Assembly: GCF_000800255.1 (NCBI RefSeq)
Contig: NZ_CP009747.1
Coordinates: 3,286,001-3,350,000, forward strand
Direction: 5' to 3'
DNA length: 64,000 nt
Origin: Pseudomonas parafulva
GTDB taxonomy: Bacteria; Pseudomonadota; Gammaproteobacteria; Pseudomonadales; Pseudomonadaceae
Each line of letters begins with the position of its first letter. The stretch's first letter is position 1. Below the pieces are notes generated by a model. That model was not told where the DNA came from and did not search any database. It saw only the letters and a program-made list of their open reading frames with translations. The position numbers and the translations under genes were made by a program. Below, one piece after another: positions 16,327 through 24,764 of this stretch.

Positions 16327-17622
16327 ATGACTCATCGCATCGTGATTGTCGGCGGCGGCGCCGGCGGCGTGGAACTGGCAACCCGCCTGGGCAAGAGCCT
16401 GGGCAAGGGCAAGCGCGCCGAGATCACCCTGGTCGACGCCAACCTGACGCACATCTGGAAACCGTTGCTGCACGAAGTGGCCGCCGGTTCGCTCAATTCC
16501 TCTGAAGACGAGCTCAACTACGTGGCCCAGGCCAAGTGGAATCACTTCAACTTCCAGCTCGGGCGCATGAGCGGCCTGGACCGTGAAGGCAAGCGCATCC
16601 AGCTGGCCGCCACCCTCGACGAAGAAGGCCGCGAGTTGCTGCCGGCGCGCACCCTGGGCTATGACACCCTGGTGATCGCCGTAGGCAGCAACACCAACGA
16701 CTTCGGCACCCTGGGCGCGGCGCAGCACTGCCTGTTCCTCGACAGCCGCAAGCAGGCCGAGCGCTTCCACCAGCAACTGCTCAACCATTATCTGCGCGCC
16801 CACGCCGGCGACACCGCCAGCGAGAAGATCAGCGTGGCCATCGTCGGCGCCGGTGCCACCGGCGTGGAACTGGCGGCCGAGCTGCACAACGCGGCCCACG
16901 AGCTGGCGGCCTATGGCCTGGACCGTATCCGTCCGGAAGATATGCACATCACCCTGATCGAGGCCGGCCCGCGCGTACTGCCGGCGCTGCCCGAGCGCAT
17001 CAGCCAGCCGGTGCACAAGACCCTGGAAAAACTCGGGGTGACGGTGATGACCAACGCGGCCGTCAGCGAGGTGACCGAGGACGGCCTGAAGACCGCCAGC
17101 GGCGAGGTGATCCAGGCGAGCCTGAAGGTGTGGGCGGCGGGCATTCGCGCGCCGGGCTTCCTCAAGGACATCGATGGCCTGGAGACCAACCGCATCAACC
17201 AGTTGGTGGTGCGTCCGACCCTGCAGACCACCCGCGACGACGACATCTTCGCCTTCGGCGACTGCGCCGCCTGCCCGCAGCCGGGCAGCGACCGCAACGT
17301 GCCGCCGCGCGCCCAGGCGGCGCACCAGCAGGCGTCGCTGCTGGCCAAGAGCCTGAAGGCTCGGCTGGAGAACAAGCCGTTGGCCACCTACACCTACAAG
17401 GACTACGGCTCGCTGGTCTCGCTGTCGCGGTTCTCGGCGGTGGGCAACCTGATGGGCAACCTCACCGGCAGCGTGATGCTCGAAGGTTGGCTGGCGCGGA
17501 TGTTCTACGTGTCGCTCTACCGCATGCACCAGATGGCGCTGTACGGTGTGTTCCGCACAGCCATGCTGATGCTGGGCAGCAAGATCGGCCGCGGCACCGA
17601 GCCGCGCTTGAAGCTGCACTGA
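16327..17622 (+). CDS. ndh: Type II NADH:quinone oxidoreductase
   Basis: This 431-residue flavoprotein oxidises NADH and reduces ubiquinone without pumping protons. The FAD-binding motif IVGGGAGGVELATRLG is at the N-terminus and the NAD-binding motif IVGAGATGVELAAEL lies near residue 173. The second FAD contact, DIFAFGDCAACP, is near 310. A C-terminal amphipathic region (AAMFY-like segment LARMFYVSLYRMHQMALYG) serves as the membrane anchor. Length and motifs match NDH-2. It is monocistronic, closed by a strong hairpin. Confidence 0.93.
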   Translation: MTHRIVIVGGGAGGVELATRLGKSLGKGKRAEITLVDANLTHIWKPLLHEVAAGSLNSSEDELNYVAQAKWNHFNFQLGRMSGLDREGKRIQLAATLDEEGRELLPARTLGYDTLVIAVGSNTNDFGTLGAAQHCLFLDSRKQAERFHQQLLNHYLRAHAGDTASEKISVAIVGAGATGVELAAELHNAAHELAAYGLDRIRPEDMHITLIEAGPRVLPALPERISQPVHKTLEKLGVTVMTNAAVSEVTEDGLKTASGEVIQASLKVWAAGIRAPGFLKDIDGLETNRINQLVVRPTLQTTRDDDIFAFGDCAACPQPGSDRNVPPRAQAAHQQASLLAKSLKARLENKPLATYTYKDYGSLVSLSRFSAVGNLMGNLTGSVMLEGWLARMFYVSLYRMHQMALYGVFRTAMLMLGSKIGRGTEPRLKLH

Positions 17623-17627
17623 GTCGA

Positions 17628-17657
17628 TCGGGGGAGCCGCTTCAAGCGCTCCCCCGA
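17628..17657. terminator. Bidirectional terminator between ndh and phnN
   Basis: TCGGGGGAGC pairs with GCTCCCCCGA (10 bp) and the loop can extend the pairing. It lies between two converging genes, 5 bp after the ndh stop. Confidence 0.75.
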
Positions 17658-17669
17658 AACCTTGCCCGA

Positions 17670-18221
17670 CTATCGCTGCAGATGGGCGAGCAGCCGCGCC
17701 ACCGTCTCAGCCAGCGGCCCTGAGTTATCCAGCAGCAACAAACGGGGGTCGGCCTCGCGCGCTTCGCTGGCGAAACGGGCGTTGCGCGCCAGGCGCGCCT
17801 CCACTTCCTCCGGGGTTTCCCGACCGCGCGCCAGCAGCCGCTGACGCAACACGTCCTGCGCCACACTGAGCAACACCAGCTGCAACTGTGGATAACGCAG
17901 CCGGGCCTGGGCCAGGTGCCCGCGTGAGCCGTTCACCAGCACGTCGTGCCCTTGCTCGAGCCATTGGTCGATGATCCGTGGAATCCCGTACTGCAACCCG
18001 TTGGCCTGCCAATGCAAGGCAAAAGCGCCCTCCTCGCGCATCTGCTCGAACTGCGCCGCGCTGACCGCCATGGCGGCCTCGCCGGTGGCCTCGGCCGAGC
18101 GAGTGATGACGCGCCGGGCGATGCACGCGCCCTTGGCCGTCAACTGTTCGCGAGCCGCGTCCAGCAGGCTGTCCTTGCCTGAACCGGACGGCCCGATGAG
18201 GTAGATCAACCTGCCTGCCAT
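17670..18221 (-). CDS. phnN: Ribose 1,5-bisphosphate phosphokinase PhnN
   Basis: This 183-residue P-loop kinase (LIYLIGPSGSGKDSLLD) phosphorylates ribose 1,5-bisphosphate to PRPP, a step of the carbon-phosphorus lyase pathway. Other family features are RRVITRSAEATGE and VLVNGSRGHL. The ATG at 18221 follows AAGGGGAAGG; the longer frame to 18362 has no similarity. No other phn genes are in the window, so it is an orphan copy or a general PRPP-supplying kinase. Confidence 0.88.
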   Translation of the reverse strand: MAGRLIYLIGPSGSGKDSLLDAAREQLTAKGACIARRVITRSAEATGEAAMAVSAAQFEQMREEGAFALHWQANGLQYGIPRIIDQWLEQGHDVLVNGSRGHLAQARLRYPQLQLVLLSVAQDVLRQRLLARGRETPEEVEARLARNARFASEAREADPRLLLLDNSGPLAETVARLLAHLQR

Positions 18222-18367
18222 CGCCTTCCCCTTTACCTTCGACCCACTGCGCCAGCGTGACAGGGCGTCATGACCGAATTGTCGCAGTGTGCGCGGCAGA
18301 TCGCGACCTGCACCCCGACATCGGGCTACAGCCCTTGATGTGCGCGGCGTCACGTTCTGCAAGACGC

Positions 18368-18383
18368 TAGCACATGCGTACTA
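18368..18383. promoter_or_regulatory. 16-bp dyad, variant of the shared site of the two-component block
   Basis: TAGCACATGCGTACTA matches TAGCACACCTGTACTA (22344-22359) at 13 of 16 positions and has TAG...CTA dyad symmetry. It lies 120 bp upstream of the autotransporter start, in the region divergent from phnN. Confidence 0.5.
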
Positions 18384-18503
18384 TTTTCAGCGCGCCGAGC
18401 GCTCCGGATACTCCCCCTGTTAACACGTCGCACCTATGGAACGCCAAGGCCTTGATGGCCGGCAGCCACTAGCGTGGCCTCTAATGGAGTATCTGGAGTC
18501 GCT

Positions 18504-21500
18504 ATGAACCCCCTATTCAAACTCTCCCCGCTCGCGTTCGCGATCACGCTCAGCGTGCTCCCGAATGCCCAGGCGGCGGACTACAACATCAACAGTGGGC
18601 AGGAAACCTGGAGTAGCGATCGCGGCATCGATGGCGCGATTTCGCTTCGCCCCAGTAACGGCACCCCAGCCGGCCTGACCATCAACAACGGTGCCCAGGT
18701 CGTCAGCAAAGGCGGACGAATCGGCGGCTCATCGACCAACAGCGAAGCCAACACGGCCATGGCCACCGTCGTGGTCGAAGGCGCCGGCACCCGCTGGGTC
18801 GTGCCACGCACCAACGCGGTGCTGGATAACGCCATCGTCATAGGCGGTGCGGGCCAGGGGACGCTGAACGTGCTCGACGGCGGCCAGGTGTCGGTGCGCG
18901 ATCTCCAGCTCAGCGACAACGGTAACGCCGGCAACGGTTTGTCCCGGGCGAACCTGTTGGTCAGCGGCCAGAACGCCAAGGTGGATGCGGTCAACGTGAC
19001 CTCCGGCGGCGTCTTCATCTACGACTCGCGCATCAACCTGCAGAACGGCGGCCAGCTCGCCAGCGAACGCGTCGCCATCGACTCGATCAGCACCCTGACC
19101 GGCGCCGGCACGCGTTGGGACAATACCGGCACCTTCAAGAACCGCAACGACCTCAGCCTGAGCGACGGCGCCGTATTGACCAGCGACTCCATGGAACTGG
19201 GCGCAGCCAGCATCGGCCGCAACACCGTGGTCAGCGTTTCCGGCGAAGGCACGCGCCTGGCCACCCGTGCGCTGACCCTGGGCACCACCACCCGCAGCAC
19301 CAACATGATGCTGGCCAATGGCGCCGAGCTGAGCAGCACCGACGGCATCGACATCAGCGTGCTGACCAGCATCAACTCTGCGGCCCGTGGCGCCTTGAGC
19401 ATCGGTGGCGCCGTGGTGCGCGACGACGACCGCACCGACATCGACTCGATCACCGCCAGCGCCGCCCAGGCCGCCGGTCGCCTCGACCCGCAGACGGCGA
19501 TCCGCTTCGGTGCCGGCAGCGGCGCGCTGGCCTTCAACCATACCGACAGCGACCTGCAACTGAGCAACAGCATCAGCGGCGCGGGCCGGGTCTACTCGTT
19601 CAGCGGCAACACCACCCTGAGCGGCGACCTCACCGGGCTGTCCGGCAGCACCGTGGTACGTGGCGGTCGCTTGGTGCTGGCCGGCGACGTCGACCAGACC
19701 AACCCGCGCGGCACCTCGCTGCTGAGCGTGGGCAACGGCACCTTGGTGGTCAACGGCACCGTCGGCCACACCGACGCCTCCGGCAACTACAGCAACCGCG
19801 CCCAGGTGCTGGACGGCGGTGTACTGGCCGGTCGCGGCCAGGTCGGCAGCACCCAAGTGGCTTCCGGCGGTACCCTGTCGCCAGGTGAAGGCGCACTGGG
19901 CAACCTGTCGATCAAAGGCGACCTGGACATGGCGGCGGGCTCGCGTTACGCGGCGGACATCGCCGGCGATGGCGGCTCTGACCAGGTCAACGTCAGCGGC
20001 ACCGCCACCCTGCGTGGCACCCGCGTGGACGTCACCACGCTCAACGAAGCGCAGAGCTACCAGAACGGCCAGACCTACACCTTGCTCACCGCCCAAGGCG
20101 GCGTGGTCGACGGTGCGGCGGCCGGCACGGCTTACGCGCAAGCCTTCAGCAACTCGGCCTTCCTCGACGTCAGCCTGCAGCGCACGGCCAACGCCCTGAA
20201 CCTGACCATCGCGCAGAAGACCACCACGCCGCCGGTAGAGCCGCCCGTCGAGCCACCTGTGCAGCCGCCGGTCGAGCCGCCCGTAGAGCCACCGGTTCAG
20301 CCTCCGGTCGAGCCACCCGTAGAGCCACCGGTTCAGCCTCCGGTCGAGCCACCCGTAGAGCCGCCGGTTCAGCCCCCGGTCGAGCCACCCGTAGAGCCGC
20401 CGGTTCAGCCCCCGGTCGAGCCACCCGTCCAACCGCCTGTGCAGCCTCCGGTCGAGCCACCGGCAACCGGCGGCACGCCAGGCATCTTCCAGACCGTGGC
20501 GCTCACCGAGAACCAGTGGAACACCGCCGGAGCCCTGAGCGTGCTGCAGCAGAGCGGTGATCCGCTGCGCCTGTACAACAACTTGCTGGTGCTCGATGCC
20601 GCCAGCGCGCGCAACGCCATCGATCAGCTCTCCGGCGACTACCACAGCAGCACCGGTACCGCGCTGATCGCCAACAGCCAGGTGGTGTCCGGCGTACTGG
20701 GCTCGCGCCTGCGCACGCTGCTCGACAGCAACACCGTGCGCATGCCGCTCGGCGCCTCGAGCTTCATGCCCGCCGCACCCGACTACCAGGGCGGCGCCTG
20801 GGCCCAGACCTTCGGCAACTGGTCGCGCCTGGACGGCAACAACGGCTCCAGCGGCCTGCGCCAGCGCACCGGCGGTGTGCTGATCGGTGCCGACGGCAGC
20901 ATCACCCAGGACTGGCGCGCGGGCGTCTACGGGGGCTACAGCCGCTCGAAGTTCGATGCTGACGACCGCGACGCCAAGGGCAACAGCGACAACTACCACC
21001 TGGGTCTGTACACCGGTGCCCAGCTCGATGCCCTGCGTCTGAGTGCGGATGTCGGCTACACCTGGCACAAGCTCGACAGCGAGCGCAACGTGGGCTTCGC
21101 CGGGTTCAACGACCACCTCAAGGGCAAGCGCGACGCCAATACCCTGCAAGCCAGTGGCGAGGCGGCTTACCGCATCGGCCTGGGCGCAGTGGCCTTGGAA
21201 CCGTTCGTAGGCGTGTCCTACGTGAAGTACGACGCCGACAGCTTCCGCGAAAAAGGCGGTGCCGCGGCGCTGGACGTGTCCAGCGAGAAACAGGACACCT
21301 GGTTCTCGACCGTGGGCATGCGCGCCTCCACCCATACCCGCGTGGCCAACCGCGACACCCAGGTGTATGGCTCGCTCGGCTGGCGCCGCGCCTATGGCGA
21401 CCTGGACCCACGCAACGAGCAGTCCTTCGCGGGCGGTCCTGACTTCGAAGTGCAGGGCATCGCCCAGACACGCAACGTGGCACTGACCGAAGTGGGCGCG

Positions 21501-21608
21501 AAGATGCGTCTGACCCGCCAGACCGACCTGGACCTGTCGTACCAGGGCCAGTTCGGTTCGGACACCCGCTTCCACTCGGTGAATGCGGGCATCACGGTTC
21601 GCTTCTAA
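18504..21608 (+). CDS. Autotransporter (type Va secretion) surface protein
   Basis: This 1034-residue protein has a signal peptide (cleavage after ...LPNAQA, residue ~27). The passenger, about residues 28-575, is rich in short G/S/T/N repeats of beta-helix type (GGAGQGTLNVLDGG, SNGTPAGLTINNGAQVVSKG), as in AIDA/pertactin-like adhesins. Next comes a rigid linker of 19 PPV(E/Q) tetrapeptides (576-653), then the C-terminal autotransporter barrel (about 755-1034: GGAWAQTFGNWSRLDG ... HSVNAGITVRF) ending in Phe. The ATG at 18504 has GGAG 6 bp upstream; the GTG at 18474 does not. It opens the accessory block whose other members are two-component regulators. Adhesion or surface-linked function is inferred; no catalytic motif was seen. 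Confidence 0.9.
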   Translation: MNPLFKLSPLAFAITLSVLPNAQAADYNINSGQETWSSDRGIDGAISLRPSNGTPAGLTINNGAQVVSKGGRIGGSSTNSEANTAMATVVVEGAGTRWVVPRTNAVLDNAIVIGGAGQGTLNVLDGGQVSVRDLQLSDNGNAGNGLSRANLLVSGQNAKVDAVNVTSGGVFIYDSRINLQNGGQLASERVAIDSISTLTGAGTRWDNTGTFKNRNDLSLSDGAVLTSDSMELGAASIGRNTVVSVSGEGTRLATRALTLGTTTRSTNMMLANGAELSSTDGIDISVLTSINSAARGALSIGGAVVRDDDRTDIDSITASAAQAAGRLDPQTAIRFGAGSGALAFNHTDSDLQLSNSISGAGRVYSFSGNTTLSGDLTGLSGSTVVRGGRLVLAGDVDQTNPRGTSLLSVGNGTLVVNGTVGHTDASGNYSNRAQVLDGGVLAGRGQVGSTQVASGGTLSPGEGALGNLSIKGDLDMAAGSRYAADIAGDGGSDQVNVSGTATLRGTRVDVTTLNEAQSYQNGQTYTLLTAQGGVVDGAAAGTAYAQAFSNSAFLDVSLQRTANALNLTIAQKTTTPPVEPPVEPPVQPPVEPPVEPPVQPPVEPPVEPPVQPPVEPPVEPPVQPPVEPPVEPPVQPPVEPPVQPPVQPPVEPPATGGTPGIFQTVALTENQWNTAGALSVLQQSGDPLRLYNNLLVLDAASARNAIDQLSGDYHSSTGTALIANSQVVSGVLGSRLRTLLDSNTVRMPLGASSFMPAAPDYQGGAWAQTFGNWSRLDGNNGSSGLRQRTGGVLIGADGSITQDWRAGVYGGYSRSKFDADDRDAKGNSDNYHLGLYTGAQLDALRLSADVGYTWHKLDSERNVGFAGFNDHLKGKRDANTLQASGEAAYRIGLGAVALEPFVGVSYVKYDADSFREKGGAAALDVSSEKQDTWFSTVGMRASTHTRVANRDTQVYGSLGWRRAYGDLDPRNEQSFAGGPDFEVQGIAQTRNVALTEVGAKMRLTRQTDLDLSYQGQFGSDTRFHSVNAGITVRF
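20229..20462 (+). repeat. In-frame PPV(E/Q) tandem repeat
   Basis: Nineteen PPVE or PPVQ tetrapeptides plus a final PP, mostly in a 12-residue (36-bp) super-unit PPVEPPVEPPVQ. Such runs form a stiff polyproline stalk between passenger and barrel, and the near-identical 36-bp DNA units make copy-number change by slippage or recombination likely. Confidence 0.95.
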
Positions 21609-21616
21609 ACGTACTG

Positions 21617-21638
21617 CGGTGGCCTGCACCGGCCACCG
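21617..21638 (+). terminator. Hairpin after the autotransporter gene
   Basis: CGGTGGCC pairs with GGCCACCG around a 6-nt loop, 9 bp after the stop codon. Only TT follows, so termination strength is uncertain. Confidence 0.5.
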
Positions 21639-21644
21639 TTCACC

Positions 21645-21685
21645 CGCGCGGACCTGCTGCTGGGCGACAGCAGCAGGTCCGCGCG
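21645..21685 (+). promoter_or_regulatory. 18-bp perfect-stem hairpin in leader of the next gene
   Basis: CGCGCGGACCTGCTGCTG pairs without mismatch with CAGCAGCAGGTCCGCGCG around a 5-nt loop. It ends 17 bp before the ATG at 21703, close to its ribosome site, and lacks a T-run. It could be a transcript-processing or stability element between the two genes. Confidence 0.6.
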
Positions 21686-21702
21686 CCTTCAAGAGAATCT
21701 TC

Positions 21703-22320
21703 ATGAAAACAGCATGCTCGACCGCCCTGGCGCTGGTCATCGGCCTGGGCCTGATCGCCGGTGATCCAGCCCACGCCAGCACTGACGCCCAGGCAACCGC
21801 CAAAACCCAGGCGTTCGATGTCTCGCAGTTGCCGGTCTCGACCGTGTCCCTGGGCGCTTTCCCCTACATCGCCCTGCCTGACGGCTACACCACCGGCAGC
21901 ACACCGGAGGTGTCCGAGTTCGATCAGATTCCGTTCTGGACCGGCGATCGGCTGGAACCGGTGGAGGGGCGCGTCTGGTCGGCAAACATCACCAATAGCG
22001 AAGGCAAGACCTTCTCCGACCTCGAACTGGCACGCAATGTCGAAGCCGTGGTGAAGGCATTGGGCGGCCAGAAGATTTTCGACGGCACCCTGACGCGAGA
22101 AACCACTGACGCACTGCAAAACTGGCCGCGCCATTTCGCCGAGAAGTACAACAGCGGCCTGGGCGATGTCTGGAACGACCCAGCGCACGTGTTCGTCATC
22201 CATCGGGAAGATCGAGACATCTGGGTACACCTGTGCGCTTACGCCTTCGGCGCCGGACTGTTGATCGTCGAGAGCAAACCGCTGGCAATCACTGCACGGC
22301 CGCAACCAGCAACCCCATGA
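21703..22320 (+). CDS. Secreted protein resembling the N-terminal domain of OmpA-family proteins
   Basis: This 205-residue protein has a signal peptide (MKTACSTALALVIGLGLIAG ... AHA|ST, cleavage near residue 25). The mature part contains FDVSQLPVSTVSLGAFPYIA, FDQIPFWTGDRLEPVEGRVW and an IHREDRDIWVHLCAYAFGAG ending. This pattern resembles, from memory, the domain that precedes the OmpA peptidoglycan-binding module in several Pseudomonas envelope proteins; here no OmpA module follows. The start uses AAGAGAATC upstream. It lies just after the autotransporter and may be coexpressed through or after the intervening hairpins. A periplasmic role linked to the autotransporter is inferred. Confidence 0.6.
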   Translation: MKTACSTALALVIGLGLIAGDPAHASTDAQATAKTQAFDVSQLPVSTVSLGAFPYIALPDGYTTGSTPEVSEFDQIPFWTGDRLEPVEGRVWSANITNSEGKTFSDLELARNVEAVVKALGGQKIFDGTLTRETTDALQNWPRHFAEKYNSGLGDVWNDPAHVFVIHREDRDIWVHLCAYAFGAGLLIVESKPLAITARPQPATP

Positions 22321-22343
22321 AGAGCCTGCTGGAAACCTTCGCC

Positions 22344-22359
22344 TAGCACACCTGTACTA
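22344..22359. promoter_or_regulatory. 16-bp dyad upstream of response-regulator gene
   Basis: TAGCACACCTGTACTA (dyad TAG-Y-ACA-SS-TGT-R-CTA) lies 86 bp upstream of the response-regulator ATG at 22446. Its exact reverse complement occurs at 27218-27233. Confidence 0.65.
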
Positions 22360-22445
22360 GCCCACGTGCGCTATTTCTAATGCGGTATGAGTTCGACATG
22401 ATCATGCCTCTTCATATTTGTGCTGAACGGATTCCACGTCCTCAA

Positions 22446-23078
22446 ATGACTTGCCAAATAATTGTGGCAGATGAACATCCGCTATACCGCGAGGGGATGA
22501 TTGGGCTACTGAAATGCTTGCTACCGGATGCACACATCAGCCAGGCCGGAAACTTCGAACAGGTTCGGTTACTGCTCGGCAATCTGCCTTCGGCCGACAT
22601 GTTGATGATCGAACTGCGCCTGCCCGGCCTGGCGTCCATCGCCGAACTCGCGAAGTTGCGCGAGAACACGGAAAGTTCGCTGATCATTATTGTGATGTCG
22701 GCCCTGGAAGATCCCGAACTGGTCGAACTGGTTGTGCAAACGGGGGTGAATGGATTCATCGGCAAAAGTTGCTGCGCCGAACAAGTGCGCAAGACACTCG
22801 GGGAAATCCGCAAAGGCAAGGTGGTGGTCAGTTGCCAGGCGATTGAAGCGGCCGCCTTCGACAGCGATGACCCGGTGTGCCGGCTGACCGCCCGGCAACG
22901 TGAAGTCTGGCATCTGGTCGCCCAGGGCAAGACCAACAAGGAAATTGCCGCCGCCCTGGACATCTCCCCCTACACCGTGCGCGTGCACGTATCGTCGTTG
23001 ATACGCGCGCTGAACGTGCCCAATCGCGCCGTGGCCGCAGCCCGCTTCGCCGGTCTTTACGCCGGACAGCCACTGTAG
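22446..23078 (+). CDS. LuxR/NarL-type response regulator with Glu at the phosphoacceptor site
   Basis: This 210-residue protein has a receiver domain (1-120) and a LuxR-type HTH (about 147-205; LTARQREVWHLVAQGKTNKE). Aligned without gaps to its paralogue at 26484, the phosphoacceptor Asp56 (LVLDLRFPG) is Glu56 here (LMIELRLPG), and the acidic pair is D9-E10. The conserved Ser and Lys (GFIGK) remain. Asp-to-Glu often mimics phosphorylation, so the protein may be constitutively active or phosphorylation-independent. The ATG at 22446 starts the receiver; the frame from 22380 adds a non-conserved tail. It converges with the first hybrid kinase, 12 bp away. Confidence 0.85.
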   Translation: MTCQIIVADEHPLYREGMIGLLKCLLPDAHISQAGNFEQVRLLLGNLPSADMLMIELRLPGLASIAELAKLRENTESSLIIIVMSALEDPELVELVVQTGVNGFIGKSCCAEQVRKTLGEIRKGKVVVSCQAIEAAAFDSDDPVCRLTARQREVWHLVAQGKTNKEIAAALDISPYTVRVHVSSLIRALNVPNRAVAAARFAGLYAGQPL

Positions 23079-23090
23079 AAGTCCCAGCGC

Positions 23091-24743
23091 CTACACGGCG
23101 CAGCGCTCGGCAGCCATCACCTTCACCTGCTCGAGCAGCACCGCGCGCAACTCCGGTGGCCGCACCGGCTTGGCCAGCACCGAGATGTTCTGGTCCTGCA
23201 CCAGGGCGCGGATGCGTGCCATCTCATGGCCAGTCATGATCATCGCCGGCACCTCCCAGCCCCGTCGCTCACGGATGGCGGCGATGCACTCGGCGCCGGA
23301 AATCTTCGTGCCCAGGTCATAGTCGGCGATGATGATGTCGCACTCGGTGATCACGTTCAGGCCGTCGCTGTGGCCTTCCACCTCGCAGCCCCATTTCTCG
23401 AGCAAGGCCGAAGTCGCCATCAAGACACTGGCGTCGTCCTCCACCAGGCACACGCGTAGGCCTTGAAGGCGGCTCTGCACCGGCGCCGGACGGGCGACAT
23501 CGATACGCGGCGCAATGGCTTTCAAACCTCGGACGCTGGCACAGGTACCGCGCTCGACACGCGAGTGCAAGTGGACTTGCAGGCCGATCAAGCGACCGAT
23601 GCGCTGGACGATGGACAGCCCGAGGCCCAATCCCTCGACGTCTTTGTCACGCTCGTGGCGCACCCGGTAGAACTCCTTGAACACCTCTGGCAGATGCTCG
23701 GCGGCGATACCTCGGCCTTTGTCATAGATGACGATGACCAGTTCACTGCCGCGCCGCCGAACACCGATGAGCACCGGCTGACCGGCGGCATACTTCAGCG
23801 CGTTTGACACCAGGTTCTGCACCAGGGTCGTCAGCAGTCCCGGATTGACCTCGACCCAGTACCGGCAAGGCCGCAGGCGCAACTCGACCCCCGCCCAGCG
23901 CGCCGCCTCCTGGTTCTGCTTGACCACATCCTGCAACAGCGCGTCGAGGTTCACAGGCTCTGACTGAGGCTCGAGTTGGCCGTTGTCCAAGGTATAGATG
24001 TCCAGGATCGAGCGAAACAACTGCGAAACCGTATGCAGTGAGCGGTCGATGTTATCCACCAGCCGCAACTCTTCGCGTGGCAGGTTGGCGTCGCGCAGGC
24101 AAGCGGTGAACAACCCGATGGAGTGGATCGGCTGACGCAGGTCGTGGCTGGCCTGGGCCAGGAAGCGGGATTTTTCCTGGTTGGCAACCATGGCCTCCTG
24201 GGACGCCTGGCGCGTGCGCTTGAGCAGGACATCGGCGTAGGCTGGCACCACGATGGTGGTCACCATCAACGTCAGGAACATATAAGGCTGCGAATGCCAG
24301 TAAGGGTCGAACCAGAACACCAGGACCAACGTGGCCAGCGCGATCCCGGTGGCCCAGGCCAGATAGCGCGAACCAAAGCGCATCCCGTTGCCTAGGGTGA
24401 CCCACAACAGCGCGACGTAGATCGGCAACGCCGCCTCTCCGCCCAATGCCAGGGCGAAGGCGATGCCGGCGTAGTCGTGGAACATGGACAGTAGCCGGCG
24501 CCAGAAGAAATGCCCAGGCCAGCGCTTGATCGCCAGGCGCAGGAACACCGAGACGACAATGAAGGTGCTGATGTAGGCAATGATCGGCAGGTAGGTCATC
24601 GCGCGGTCCGCGTTGAACACCGCCAGTGCCAGCATGTAGACGAGCGCGATACTGCTGACGATCAGCCTCAACGTGGCTTGATCGACCTCGCTTTTCACCT
24701 CGGCCATGTTCATCCCGCGCAAACCTGCACCAGTGCTATTCAA
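23091..24743 (-). CDS. Hybrid sensor histidine kinase (paralogue 1)
   Basis: This 550-residue protein has about six transmembrane helices (35-175), a HisKA domain with phosphoacceptor His200 (QASHDLRQPIHSIG), a HATPase domain (NALKYAAGQPVL, YDKGRGIAAEHLPE, GLGLGLSIVQRIG) and a C-terminal receiver (VCLVEDDASVL, IIIADYDLG, VLAKPVRP). The start chosen is TTG at 24743, with AAGGAGG exactly 6 bp upstream; ATG codons further in lack such a site. It is encoded 21 bp after the paralogous kinase on the same strand, and the two receivers are nearly identical. Signal unknown; the multi-helix sensor suggests a membrane-derived or hydrophobic cue. Confidence 0.88.
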   Translation of the reverse strand: MNSTGAGLRGMNMAEVKSEVDQATLRLIVSSIALVYMLALAVFNADRAMTYLPIIAYISTFIVVSVFLRLAIKRWPGHFFWRRLLSMFHDYAGIAFALALGGEAALPIYVALLWVTLGNGMRFGSRYLAWATGIALATLVLVFWFDPYWHSQPYMFLTLMVTTIVVPAYADVLLKRTRQASQEAMVANQEKSRFLAQASHDLRQPIHSIGLFTACLRDANLPREELRLVDNIDRSLHTVSQLFRSILDIYTLDNGQLEPQSEPVNLDALLQDVVKQNQEAARWAGVELRLRPCRYWVEVNPGLLTTLVQNLVSNALKYAAGQPVLIGVRRRGSELVIVIYDKGRGIAAEHLPEVFKEFYRVRHERDKDVEGLGLGLSIVQRIGRLIGLQVHLHSRVERGTCASVRGLKAIAPRIDVARPAPVQSRLQGLRVCLVEDDASVLMATSALLEKWGCEVEGHSDGLNVITECDIIIADYDLGTKISGAECIAAIRERRGWEVPAMIMTGHEMARIRALVQDQNISVLAKPVRPPELRAVLLEQVKVMAAERCAV

Positions 24744-24764
24744 CTCAAACCTCCTTGTCGAGAC

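Noticed and set aside
20229..20462. Regular repeats that could suggest a CRISPR array
   Set aside because: The units are in frame, contiguous without spacers and encode PPV(E/Q); this is a protein repeat.
18729..21803. 1024-codon open frame antisense to the autotransporter gene
   Set aside because: It arises from third-position GC bias and the repeat linker; its product is low-complexity without domains.
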